Under the pieces are notes generated by a model that made no database searches, was not told where the DNA came from, and saw nothing but the letters and a program-made list of their open reading frames with translations. Positions 11,006-21,881 of a DNA stretch of 64,000 nt are shown here, piece by piece. How positions within the stretch are numbered: the first letter of the stretch is position 1; every line of letters begins with the position of its first letter. The DNA is from Rhizophagus irregularis (Eukaryota; Glomeromycota; Glomeromycetes; Glomerales; Glomeraceae). The translations under genes were made by a program, and so were the position numbers. Location of the stretch: NCBI RefSeq assembly GCF_026210795.1, contig NC_089450.1, forward strand, positions 1,984,001 to 2,048,000, given 5' to 3'.

Positions 11006-12895
11006 TTAATTTTTTAAACCTTCCCACCAGGATTTCAGATATATATATGCCCTTACTATTTTTTTAGCTAATCTATTACATGTATCAGTAATTAAATATT
11101 TACTTGTTGAAAAACACTGTTCTGATGGGACTCTAATTGAAGGGATTGCTAAATAATCTCTTGTCATATTAGTTAATCTTGGATACTGAAATTCATTTAC
11201 TTTTTCAAAATTTAAGAAGATCAGTATCAGGTGGTAATAATAGTAATAAATTATACAATTAAAATCCATCAATCTTATTGTCAGTATATTGACGTTTAAA
11301 CAATCTTTGAGATAAAAAATTCTCACTTTCATTTGAATTTGAAGATTATGGCTTTGAAGATAAATAATATTTGTTGTAAATTTCTAAAAATCTTTCATTA
11401 TTTTGTTTTTATATAATTATATTAGAATTTGTTAATTTATAAAAAAAAAATATAAATATAAAATGTACTTACTTATTACGCATATCATTTATAAGTTCAT
11501 TTTCTCATTCATTCTGCTTATAATAACTCATCTTAAATCTGAAATCTAAAATAGTTACAATTAAATATGCATCATTAGTCTTATTATAATATTCCAGTAA
11601 TTTTCTATTACAAGCTTCAACTGCCTTTTTAAAAAAATCATTTGGTATTATTGATTTACTTGTTTCTAAATATTCTTTTATATGAGTTATAAGTTTATTA
11701 TACAAAGAAACTGTTGCAAATAAGGTGAAATATTTAAAACCAAATATCATTTCTTTAAATAACTCAAGAAATTTCTTAATTAATTCAAGTTGATTCCAAT
11801 TGTTATCTATGATTACAAAATTTTTAAAATCCTTATCAGAAGTTGCAGTAAATATAAGTGCCTAAAATAATATACAGTTATAAATTATTAAATTAGTAAA
11901 ATTAAAAATAAATTATAATAAAATATAAAATCATATAAATTTATTTCTTTTAACTTGAGAGCTCAATTAATCATATCAAAAGTGGAGTTCCACCTAGTTG
12001 ATATGTCTAAGATAGGTTTTAAATCTTCAATATTATAAAGCTTACAGTTTGCAGATAACTTTTCACATTTTTGTGAAAAATGTTGAATTTTAATTATTAA
12101 TTATTTTAATTACATTCATCAGGAAATTTGTTTAGGCGTAATTTAGTGTAATATTTCGAAGGTGGTGTAAAATTTCGAAATATTACACTAAAAACGTAAT
12201 ATTACAAAAGTTTACGCTCTTAAATTTGAATGATTATAGTAATTTAAGAATATCTCGCTATCTACTGATCCAATCAAGACGATCTATAGCTCATTGGAAT
12301 CAGCTCATCAAGACGAATCGAATGGTAGTAAAATCGTATCTTTACGTTCGATAGATGATTTTCTATTAATTTAAAAACTTTACTGCATACTATAGAGCGT
12401 TCTATCAACTGTAGAAATGCGATTTTACTACCATTCGATCCGTCTTGATGAGCTGATTCCAATAAGCTATAGATCGTCTTGATTGGATCAGTAGATAGCG
12501 AGATATTCTTAAATTACTATAATTATTCAAATTTAAGAGCGTAAACTTTTGTAATATTACGTTTTTAGTGTAATATTTCGAAATTTTACACCACCTTCGA
12601 AATATTACACTAAATTACGCCTAAACAAATTTCCTGATGTTGTAAAATAAAAAAAATTTAATTAAAAAATTATTTCATTCATCAAATAATTTTTAACAAC
12701 ACCAACCTGATTTAAATTATCTTTTATAAAACTTAATGCAATTTGTATACTTAAATTTATTACATGTACAAAACATCTGAAATGATAATTTTTATCAAAA
12801 ACTATATTTCTTTCTTTCATCCAATTACTTAATGCATTAATAAATATAATATTGTTGGATACGTTATCAGTTGTAATTCCTATTATCTATTAAAT
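11006..12895 (-). pseudogene. hAT transposase relic (minus strand)
   Basis: Read from high to low coordinates, the pieces follow hAT order. 12895-12715: a frame with GITTDN, NALSNWMKERN and RCFVHVINL, the RNase-H-like start containing the first catalytic Asp. 12030-11940: TRWNSTFDMIN, followed by a TGA (complement of 11963-11965) where Arg CGA is usual. 11750-11505: KKAVEACNRKLLEYYNKT then ILDFRFKMSYYK. 11250-11006: YPRLTNMTRDYLAIPS, SEQCFST and LKSWWE, the C-terminal dimerisation region. Frames change between pieces and a 523-bp foldback interrupts the relic at 12117-12639. The element is inactive. The hAT assignment is firm; its termini were not located. Confidence 0.8.
12117..12639. mobile_element. 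523-bp foldback element inserted in the hAT relic
   Basis: Begins CATCAGGAAATTTGTTTAGG and ends with its exact reverse complement. The two arms of roughly 220 bases match almost perfectly (12117 to about 12336, and about 12418 to 12639) around a loop of about 80 bases. Each arm also contains its own smaller palindrome (TAATATTTCGAA against TTCGAAATATTA). Near-identity of the arms implies either a young insertion or arm-to-arm correction. No target duplication is obvious. The short minus ORF inside is an artefact. Confidence 0.9.
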
Positions 12896-12907
12896 TTTTA
12901 TTATTTG

Positions 12908-13152
12908 TAAGGTTGCCAAAGAAACTAGAGGGTTTTGGCAAGTTGGCGAAATGCTGAAATAGCAAAACTTTGCCAAAACTATATGAAAGTCATATTAAAA
13001 AGTTAGCAAAATTCTGGAGAAAAGCGAAACCTGACAAAACTTATTATAAATGTTGAAACTGCCAAAACCTTGCTGAAACTTTAATAAAACTATAGTAAAA
13101 TCTTGAAGAAACTAATTGTAGAATTTTGGAGAGGTTTAGGCAGGCAACCTTA
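12908..13152. mobile_element. 245-bp hAT-type MITE with exact 8-bp TSD
   Basis: Ends TAAGGTTGCC and GGCAACCTTA are a perfect 10-base inverted repeat. The flanks are the identical 8-mer ATTATTTG (12900-12907 and 13153-13160). The interior repeats GCCAAAAC/GCGAAA-type words. An 8-bp duplication points to hAT-type mobilisation. No ORF. Confidence 0.9.
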
Positions 13153-13372
13153 ATTATTTGTTAATTATTACCATACCATTCTAAAATTAAACAACCCCCA
13201 AAAATAATCAATCTATTAAATAGTATAGTTCTGAAAATAAACAACTTATGAATTCCTGTAACAAAAATTAATAAACATAATAAAGAAATAATAAATAATA
13301 CTTATATTATTCAAAAAAATGGATATTTTATTAGGTATTATAGTATAAATGCTAATTATATAAATACAGTAA

Positions 13373-14775
13373 TTATTTATTACTATTCGTTATTAACTTA
13401 TAATTATCACCATCAACATTATCATTACCAACATCGGAATCTTTATCAGTAATTTCATCATCTAATCTATCCAAGGAAGTTGAAATCCTGCAAGTCTTGA
13501 AAGATTCAATAACTATTTCATCTGGAATTTTTTCCCAAGAACGTTTAATCCATCCACAAATATTAGATAGTCTAACACGGCGAGGATTTCCTAATGCTAT
13601 TACTCCAGCACTACCTCCTGCCATTCAAAAATGCTATTCCTTATGAAGATTGTCTTTAAATGGTTTAATAATTGTTGCATCAAGTGGTTGGCATATGCTG
13701 GTTAAACTACTTGGAATAACTGTCAAATCAATATAATGATCACAAAATTTGGCTTTAACTGATTCTTTACTAAGATATCTTCTAAAAGAATTATATACCA
13801 TTATTGTTGATGTATTATTGATCACCAGATGTTCTACATAATTAACATATTTCTTCATTAATTCGGTATCCATCCATCCATTTTGCTGACACCAAACGAT
13901 AATACCAGATAGAATTTGTTCATTATGTGGTAGCCGTTTCTCTTTAAATATACAAATGGATGGAAATTTTGTACCATCTATAGTACAAAAAATTGGATTA
14001 GTAAAACAAAAAAGAAATGAAATTGCAGAATAATTCTCACCTGCAGCAACTGTCAAAACAACTGTAAAACAGTTTTTTTTATTGCCAGTTCTGCAAATTT
14101 GAATTGTTTTTTCACCTGTACTATTGATAGTGAAGTTCCCTGCCATGTCAAACCAAATAGGAGTTTCATCCATATTAAGAATATTGGATAACTCAAATGA
14201 TTTTTCAGTTCTAAGGCGGATGATAAACTCTTGGAAGTTTTTTAATACTTCATTAGTTTGTGATGGAAGCTTCTGTAAAATGTTAGTTCGCTGCCGCTAA
14301 GATAAATTATATCTTTTTATGAATGCGAACATCCAGCGGTTTGATATTTTAAATTCATTTGTTGAATCTCCATAAAGACTTATCATAGTAGATTTCTTTA
14401 AAATATCTATTATTTTAACTCGTGCAATTGCATATGTGATGCCTAATCCCTGTTTCCTTTGTTCTATAATCCAATTATAGAGTTACTTTTCAGCTTCTAG
14501 ATAAAAACATTTTCAACCAGAACCAATTCATTTGCTATTTTGGTTTAGTTCATTTATCCACTTTTCGTTTGAATTAACCCAGCGACTAACTATACCTTTA
14601 TTAAGTTCAAAAGATTTTGCTGCTTTAACCATTCTATTTTCCTTAGCATAAGTGACAACCTGTTTTTTTTGCTCAACAGAATATGAGTTGCAGTGTCATT
14701 TAACAGTTTTTTTACTAATAGTTTTTTTACTAACAACTTTATTTTGCCTTCTTTTTCTTTGTGGTGGTATATCAT
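13373..14775 (-). pseudogene. pogo/Tigger DDE transposase relic
   Basis: Read on the minus strand. An N-terminal basic/HTH region (around 14740-14560) contains VVTYAKENRMVKAAKSFELN. A CENP-B-like middle (about 14510-14200) is broken by several stops. The DDE domain runs 14173-13634: MDETPIWFDM (first Asp), WCQQNGWMDTELMKKYV, MVYNSFRRYL, and CQPLDATIIKPFKDNL (third acidic site). The second catalytic residue, normally Asp in MVYDSFR, is Asn here. After KDNLHKE two stops (13634-13636 and 13625-13627) sit where this family has Trp codons. The C-terminal part (WIKRSWEKIPDEIVIESFKT) continues to 13373. The stops and the Asp-to-Asn change are all explained by G-to-A transitions. Inactive copy. Confidence 0.85.
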
Positions 14776-14964
14776 GTGGAAAGTTTTAAAACAATGGAAA
14801 TAAGTATCATAGCTGATTTATTAATCACTAATCACGACTGATTTATAAATCATGAGATTGTGTTACGTTATTACATTATGCATATAAACTTTTAATGCGC
14901 AATTTTCTTTTTTATTCTTTTAGATTTTTTTATAAAGAAAAGTATCCAAAATTAAACAACTCTA

Positions 14965-15315
14965 CCCTATAAAAAATATTTTTGCTAAAATATACTTAAA
15001 ATAAACTTAAAATTTTATTTTATACTTAAAATATACTGAAATAGGCAAAAATTAAATATCATTTAAGTATAATTTAAATATATAATAATATACTTAAAAT
15101 ATTCTTATTTTAAATATCCTTAAAATATACTGAAATAGGTAAAATTTAAATGTAAATTAAATATATTTTAAGTATATATTAAATACAATTTAATTCAAAT
15201 TTTGCGAAAATTCAATTTTCAGTATATTTTAATTATAAAATAAGAAAATTAAGTATATTTTAAAGAAAATTAAATATATTTTAAATATATTTTAAGTAAA
15301 ATATTTTTTATAGGG
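14965..15315. mobile_element. 351-bp MITE nested in the pogo element
   Basis: Ends CCCTATAAAAAATATTTT and AAAATATTTTTTATAGGG are perfect inverted repeats, each flanked outside by CTA (14962-14964 and 15316-15318), a candidate 3-bp target duplication. The interior is TAAGTATATTTTA-type words. A 3-bp duplication would fit PIF/Harbinger-type mobilisation, but no transposase is visible. Confidence 0.75.
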
Positions 15316-15526
15316 CTATAGTAAAAATAAGTTGTTTAATTTCAGAACGATATGGTATTTTATTAAAAAAAAAGAATAAAAAATAAAAATCACCTAATTA
15401 CCTTATGCAAAATAGAAGTGTAATTTTGTAATTGAAGTTTCCAAAAACAGCTTTATCTCTGTTATTGCAGATAGTATCTGTACCACTACTGAGTAGTTTG
15501 AGCACAGTTTAGAACTGAGAACGGAG

Positions 15527-15931
15527 CAGCGCACAAAAAGTTTTTGAAAAAATACCGGAAATTTTCCGAAAAAATCAAAAAATTTCGGAAATTCATTTTT
15601 TGCATCGGAACATGTGACTGGAACCAATAAAAAAAAATTTTTTTTATTTAATTGGCAATTCGGCATAAATTCTAAAGTCTCAAATATTTTCATTATGTCT
15701 TTATTACAATATGGATTTAAGCATTAAAGAATTAATAATAGCTTGACTCAAGAAAATGAGAATTAATATTTTAACGTTTTTATTATATATTAATAAAATT
15801 CCGGCATTCATAAAATTTACCAGAAATTTGCTGTGCCATGTTCGAAGAAATTCCGGGTTTAAAAAATTTTTACGGATTTATCAAAAAGCTTTCAGAAAAT
15901 CCGGCAAAATTTAAATAGATTTTGTGCGCTG
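15527..15931. mobile_element. 405-bp hAT-type MITE with exact 8-bp TSD
   Basis: Termini CAGCGCACAAAA and TTTTGTGCGCTG are perfect inverted repeats flanked by identical GAACGGAG (15519-15526 and 15932-15939). The subterminal regions share ACCGGAAATTTTCCG-type words. It is inserted in a repetitive sequence rich in AACTGAGAAC and TTCTATAGAAC words that spans about 15460-16245. The minus ORF at 15403-15693 is not a gene. Confidence 0.9.
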
Positions 15932-16245
15932 GAACGGAGTTGAAACTGAGAACCAATTTCAGTTTCTAAAACGGAACTGTTCAATTTGAGCAGTTCAGTT
16001 CCGTTCAGTTTATATGTATCTTACCAAATAACCTTTTTTTCAAATAGCATTTAGTTAACTACTTGGACCATTCTATAGAGCTCGAACCGCTTAGAACTGA
16101 CTTTTTGAATGGTTCTGCTCAGAAATGGACTATTCTATAGAACTGAACTGCTCAGAATTGACTTTTTAAAATGGTTCTACTCAAAACCAGTTCCGCTGTT
16201 CTATAGAACCAGAACTGAACCAATAGAACCGTCCCCATCCCTAAG
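15932..16245. repeat. GAACTG/TTCTATAGAAC-rich repeat hosting two transposon insertions
   Basis: Short inverted words (GAACTGAAC, GTTCTATAGAAC, GGTTCTACTC) recur. The sequence is interrupted by the MITE on the left and by the hAT element on the right, and resumes after 19517 with TATCTGTGACTGG, echoing TAGTATCTGTACC near 15475. It may itself be an older MITE. Confidence 0.5.
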
Positions 16246-19200
16246 CAGTGTTGGAAAATGACCAGGTCATATTGCAATTTCTGGATGACCTTTGGTCATG
16301 GGTCATTAGGTCATAAATTTTATGACCTAATTTTATGACCTTTATAATTGTAGATTATAAAGTTATGACCTTGGTCATTAGGTCATTTAGTATATGATCT
16401 TATTGATCTTGTATAATGTTAATCAATATAAAATAGTGATAATTTTTTTTTTAAATAAATTTAACAGAACAAATGAAACAATTCAAACAATTTTTCAATT
16501 TTAATAAATAAACGATTCATTTAATAATAACTTTTGAAAAATCCTTTAATTTAGTTTATAAAACTATGACTAAATAAAAGAAAATCATAATTTCTGGAAA
16601 TTTTTTACTTTAGTAAAAAATGATAATAACAAATCAAATGCAAAAGCTGTATGTATTTGTTGTAGCCAAAATGTTGGAGGTTTGGCCATTACGCAGGTAA
16701 CACCTGGGTGTTTTACTTTTAATAAAGCAAGGCTTTATCGAAATTACCTTGCAAACTGTGAAAACTTTAAAAGTTTATATAGTAAAGAGGAAATTACTGA
16801 AATTTTATCCCGTTCTGTTCCAGAAGACTCTAAAAAGAAAAGTAAAAATTGTAATGAAGGTAAATTTAATAGACAATATATTTATTAACTATTATTATTA
16901 ATTTATCATTAATGTGATTTTTTTAGATACATCTGATGAAGAAGAAGAAGAGGAGGAAAAAGAAAAGGATTTTAATTTACAAAATCAACCAAAAAGATGA
17001 AAAAGCTCACCTTCAACAATATCATCATCCACTTCTTCATTTCGACAACAATCTATCACAAATTTTTGTGCTTAACCAATGTAAATTAATGATAGACCAA
17101 CATTTAAATTTCTACTTCTTTGTATGATCGTATCTAATGGCCTACCATTTACTTTTTTGAAAAATGAAGGTACACAAGCTGTCTTTAATTTTATTTTGCC
17201 GAGTCTTAGTTTGCCAAACCGTAAAGCAATTAGTGGTAGAGTTTTAAAAAAATGTACTAATACTTTAAAAAAAAATATTACAGATATTGCAAAAAAAGAT
17301 ATTGATGGTGTTACTGCAACATTTGACGAATAGACTAATATTAAAGCAGAACATATTTGGGGAGTTATTTTATTAACATCACAAGATCAATTTCTTATTT
17401 GGGGTGCTCATGATCTTAGTGGAGAATCTTCTTGAACTGAAAATGTAATTCAACATATTAAAAATTTGATGCTTGAAACAAATAATGAAGGAATAAATAT
17501 AAAAGCTTTTATATCTGATTCTGTAGAGGAATATACTGCAGCACGGTAATTTTTAAAAATTATCTGGTTTTTTTTTTGAAAATTATTTAGTTTTAATAAA
17601 AATCATTATTTAGAAAACAATTAAGAAAAGAATATCTGAATAAAGTATTTCTTCCATGCATGGCACATCAAATGAACCTTGTATTTGGTGATATTTTTAA
17701 AGAAAGTGTCCATTATAAACGTACTTCTACTGAAGCTGTGCGAATAGTCAGTTACTTTCATAAATCTCCATATTTTACTGGAAATTTAAGAGATGAACAA
17801 ACTCGAATTTATAATAAAACTGTATCTTTGCTATTACCTGGAGATACTAGATGAAATAGCTACTATTTTTGTTTTCATTCTATTTTAAAAACTAAGGTCG
17901 CATTAAAGGTAATTTTTTTAATTTTTTATTAAGATTATTATTATTATAAAATTAATTATTTCGTTTACTAGTATATTTCTGCAAAATTCAATGAACATCG
18001 ATCAAATGTGATTCGTACAAATGGTATTCCAAATGTAATACCAAATAATACTTTAAAAAAAAATAATAATGAACGAAAATTACCTGATGATATTGCAGAT
18101 ATAATTTAACGATAATGATTTTTGGTTAACACTTATAGAATTTTAAAATTTATTGTATCCTTTATGTGAATTTTTAAATAAACTTCAAAAAGATACAGCA
18201 AACTTATATAAAGTAATTCATTGCTTTGCATATGTAACAAAAATTTTTAATGAGTATACAGATTCAAACTTTTCAGAAAAAATGGTTGAAAAAATGGAAA
18301 AATGTTGGAAACAATGGGAGCAACCACTTTTAATTCTTTTGATGGTACTTCATCCTTCATATAAAGTTTCTAAATTTTGTACATCTACACCTAATTTGTC
18401 TATGGTACATCTTGGCAAATGGTTAAAATATTATTATGAGGCGTAGTTTGGTCATAATCCTTGAACCATTTTAGCAGAATTTATGCAATATATGAAAAGT
18501 TTAGATCCCTATTATGATGATTCATTTGCTCAATTTAAAGGCCAATTGGTTACTTTTTGGGAGTTTACCAGTGGTATACGACCTGAATTAGCAAAAATTG
18601 CAATTCAGATACATGAAATATGTGTAAATTCAGAATCAGTTGAAAGATTATGGTCAAGTATAGGATATTTACACACAAATTGAAGAAATCGGCTAAAGGT
18701 TTTGTATTTTCTTTACTTTTAAAATTTAAATTAATTTTAATATCTTTTTAATAATATTTTTTATTTATTTAGCCTAAAAAAGTTCTTGAAATGGCACAAA
18801 TTAGAGGGGATATTTTTTATAATCGAAATATTAAATCTGTGCAAAATGGAGAAAAAAAAATTCATCAGCTTCATATAGCAACACCAATTACTCCAAAAGA
18901 AGAATCAGACAATAGTGACGATGATAATAATCAGATGCCAGCTGATGGAAAAGCAGGAAATTCTGGTGATAATGAAAATGAACTATTAACAAAAGAGGAT
19001 AAAGAATGTTGGGATTCAATTATAACTGAATGGATTAATAATGTGGAGCATGAAAATCAATTTAATAATACTGATGATGCAACTTTGCTTTCTTCAGAAT
19101 GGGATACAGATTTTGAATTAGGTGGACGGACCATTCATCCTACTGATGATGATACAGCCAAATGGATATTGGAATCACTTTTTATTTCTAATTTAGAATC

Positions 19201-19509
19201 ACTAACTTACTTAGGTACAGATGATATATTAACCGATGTTCAATAAAGCCATTTATTATATATTCCAATAAAGTTTATATGTTAATAAAAGAATAATAAA
19301 ATAAAGTAAAAATATCATTTAAAACTATCTACAAAATTCCTAAACATGATAAACAAGTAATATATACTTTTTATATAATATGTTAATATAAGATTACAGG
19401 TCATAAGATCATAAGGTCATAATACCTTTCGGAATGACTGAATGACTTATGACTGGTCATCAAGGTCATATAGGTCATATAGGTCATAAAAGGTCATGTG
19501 TCATCACTG
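16246..19509 (+). mobile_element. Full-length degenerate hAT transposon with exact 8-bp TSD
   Basis: Left end CAGTGTTGGAAAATGACC, right end (reverse complement) CAGTGATGACACATGACC. Flanks are identical TCCCTAAG (16238-16245 and 19510-19517). Both subterminal regions are dense in ATGACC/GGTCAT words, typical of transposase-binding repeats of hAT elements. The element is 3264 bases and holds a multi-exon transposase relic on the plus strand. A MITE at 46871-47157 has closely related ends. Confidence 0.92.
16622..19246 (+). pseudogene. hAT transposase relic, BED finger to dimerisation domain
   Basis: Order of recognisable parts. 16640-16870: BED-type zinc-finger-like start (NAKAVCICC, later LYRNYLANC). 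An intron from about 16874 to 16926 (GTAAAT to TTTAG) leads into an acidic stretch. 17124-17333: FTFLKNEGTQAVFNFILPSL and VLKKCTNTLKK. 17340-17550: IKAEHIWGVILLTS and IKAFISDS. After a second intron, 17610-17854 has LPCMAHQMNLVFGDIF. 18153-18683: KLQKDTANLYKVIHCFAY, PSYKVSKF, and the hAT C-terminal NSESVERLWSSIGYL. After a further intron an acidic tail ends at 19246. Stops at 17331-17333, 17433-17435 and 17852-17854 fall where the family has Trp. A frameshift and further stops lie near 18110-18150. Inactive. Confidence 0.82.
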
Positions 19510-19809
19510 TCCCTAAGTATCTGTGACTGGATATTATGACAGATCATCCAGATTTAAATCAAACCAAATTCATAGTTCCAGCCAGAGGTATGAATTCTTG
19601 TATAACATCATGTAATACAAAAATTAGCAAAAATTTTGTGTAATACAACCTACCCAGTGGCTAAACCTTTTATCTGAGATTACGTGACTATCACCATTGT
19701 AATTCTGGCTGGCACTACAGAATTATGTTGAATAATCAGATGATCCAAATGATCTATCAAGGATATCCGGATAATGTAGTTATCTGACTTTCAGATATCT
19801 TCTACCATA

Positions 19810-20686
19810 TGGCAAGCCAAATCAGACAAAAGTCTGTCAATGCACAGATAAATTATCACAGTTATTTCTTTCCATTTTTGGTAATTTTTCGCAGATGAAC
19901 TGTGATGTTTCGCATTTATTATCTGCAAAACTTTCCAAAAATTTTTACAGATATTTTTTCTGAATTTTCCCATTTTTTATTATCTGAACTTCAACAGATA
20001 ATTTATCTGTGCATTAACAGATAATTATCTGGGTAATAGCAGATAAATTATCATTAAATTTTTATATTTTTTTGTGTGATAAATTAAAAAAAACATTTTT
20101 TAGAAATCTGAAACTTGTCAAACTTAAACTTTTTTTCATGATTTTTTATTTATTGCTTTACAAGGAAAGTTTTTAATGTTTATTAATATACTTTTTATAA
20201 TATTTTGTTAATAAATAATAATTACTTTATAGTTTTTGATACATAATTTATTTATTATATTTTTATCTTACACTATAACAGAATGAATTTTTTTTTTAAT
20301 ATCTCAATTGTACTATTTGTTTTTAAATTAAACAAATAAATTTTTAAAAATTATTTTAAATTCATACATTTAATACCATTCTCTCTAAAACTAAAATGCA
20401 AATTATTATCTTAATAATTAGAATAATTTATCTGTTAAAATCTGGATGATTATCTGTTAATATTCAGATAATTATCTGCTAATGTACAGATAAATTATCT
20501 GTTGATGCACAGATAATAAAAAATGGGAAAATTTGGAAAAAATATCTGTAAAAATTTTTGGAAAGTTTCGCAGATAATATATGCAAAATATCACAGATCA
20601 TCTGCAAAAAATTACTAAAAATGGCAAAGAATAACTGTGAAAATTTATCTGTGCATTGACAGACTTTTGTCCGATTTGGCTTGCCA
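19810..20686. mobile_element. 877-bp long-armed MITE with TA TSD
   Basis: Arms of about 240 bases at each end are inverted copies, starting TGGCAAGCCAAATCAGACAA on the left and TGGCAAGCCAAATCGGACAA on the right strand. TA flanks the element at 19808-19809 and 20687-20688. Both arms reuse CAGATAATTATCTG-type palindromes. There is no coding capacity; the Tc1/mariner-type class is inferred from the TA target. Confidence 0.85.
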
Positions 20687-20754
20687 TACTACCAAACTGA
20701 TCTGACAGATTCAGATAACGGTTGACGGATTATCCACAGGTTGTAATTCCATAT

Positions 20755-20945
20755 TAGCGCACTATTAGCGCCTCATCTTTCAGTTCGTCCTCATAACTTT
20801 CATTTTCAACAAATTTATCCAACCAGTATACAAAGAAAACATATGCAACCAGAGAATATGATTTCTGTTTATTTTCCTGAGAATACGGATGAAGATATAA
20901 TTCATATTTTTGTCTACCCTCCCTTCCCCTGAATAATAATTCCTA
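20755..20945 (-). pseudogene. Unidentified coding-like fragment (minus strand)
   Basis: On the minus strand a frame runs from a possible 3' splice site (TTCAG near 20942) to a stop at about 20758. It contains KYELYLHPYSQENKQKSYSL and YWLDKFVENESYEDELKDEA. Composition is protein-like, unlike the surrounding AT-rich noise. I do not recognise the family. No upstream exon was found. It may be a last exon or a remnant of one of the multicopy genes that litter this 7-kb stretch. Confidence 0.35.
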
Positions 20946-21378
20946 CATCATGTATTAGCGATATATTCACAATTTTTATGTATTGTTATGCCGGCTTTCG
21001 GCAACTTTTTTTATTTTATAAATTTTATTTATTTTTAAATTCCATGTGAACAAAGTCATGATACAAATTACAGGGACAAACTATATGTAAGCCTAAAGTA
21101 ATTCTAAATTAAATCATGAACCAAACCGCCAAATCTGACAGCACCACCCTGGTGTCAAAAATGATCCTGTGGAGGGAAGTGCTAAGCACATCCCACCCAC
21201 CACGCACTAGAGTAAAAATGGCTACAGAAACAAAGAAAGTAGAGCAAACAAAAACAAAGGAAAAAAAAAGGCAGTTCTAACATATACAATCTTTCGTATT
21301 TTTCTTCCATCTATGACACCACACGTGAATACTGTCATGTGTGGAATGATGCAAATTAAAAGGTCCTTCATTGTTCTG

Positions 21379-21722
21379 TCTTATCTTCTAAATCGCCAGC
21401 CGGAGTAGGTGGGTAGATGATAGTTGCTACCGATTCCACGGCTGATGCATAAGAGTTATCACTAATGGTGGTAATTGAAGCGTCATCAGGAGGTGGTGTT
21501 CGTCATAAAAATACAGACGGGTCGTTAATTATGGAACGGTCTTTATCTGACATCACGTAGGTGATGTTATTATCGGGGTTTTCAGGTATAGTGTCAATAA
21601 TCATCGAAGATAAACGCTTGGTGAAAGTCAGATGCCTTGCGCGTGCTTGGGTATAACCATAGTTGTATTGAGGAATGGAGTTGACGTCGAATTTTTTTAT
21701 TTCATAAATAAAGTATTATTTT
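21379..21722 (-). pseudogene. Unidentified coding-like fragment with one internal stop (minus strand)
   Basis: A minus-strand frame reads from about 21722 to a stop near 21379. It has balanced, protein-like codon use, for example SIPQYNYGYTQARARHLTF, IIDTIPENPDNNITYVMSD and SVATIIYPPTPAGDLEDKTE. A single TGA near 21507 interrupts it (FL then RTPPPDDAS), compatible with a CGA-to-TGA transition. The Pro/Ser/Asp-rich end looks like a cytoplasmic tail or a disordered C-terminus. Family unknown. The sequence 21050-21360 just downstream has similar base composition and may be its 3' region. Confidence 0.4.
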
Positions 21723-21881
21723 TATCGAACGTATATGAGAAACGGGTCACGTGACATGATGCAAATGCCTGTGCGACATAAAAAACTATATTAACGCCCA
21801 GTACTTTCCCAGAAATAAATTTTTAATCTCATAACACTATTTTTTTGTCCGAGCCAAATATCACTATAAAAACGTAACACT

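Larger units (their letters stand above)
13171..15355 (-). mobile_element. Full-length degenerate pogo/Tigger-like transposon with TA TSD
   Basis: Left terminus CCATACCATTCTAAAATTAA and right terminus (reverse complement) CCATATCGTTCTGAAATTAA form an inverted repeat of about 25 bases that continues ACAAC on both sides. TA flanks it at 13169-13170 and 15356-15357. The three mismatches between the ends are all transitions. The element carries a minus-strand DDE transposase relic (13373-14775) and a nested MITE (14965-15315), and totals 2185 bases. Confidence 0.9.
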
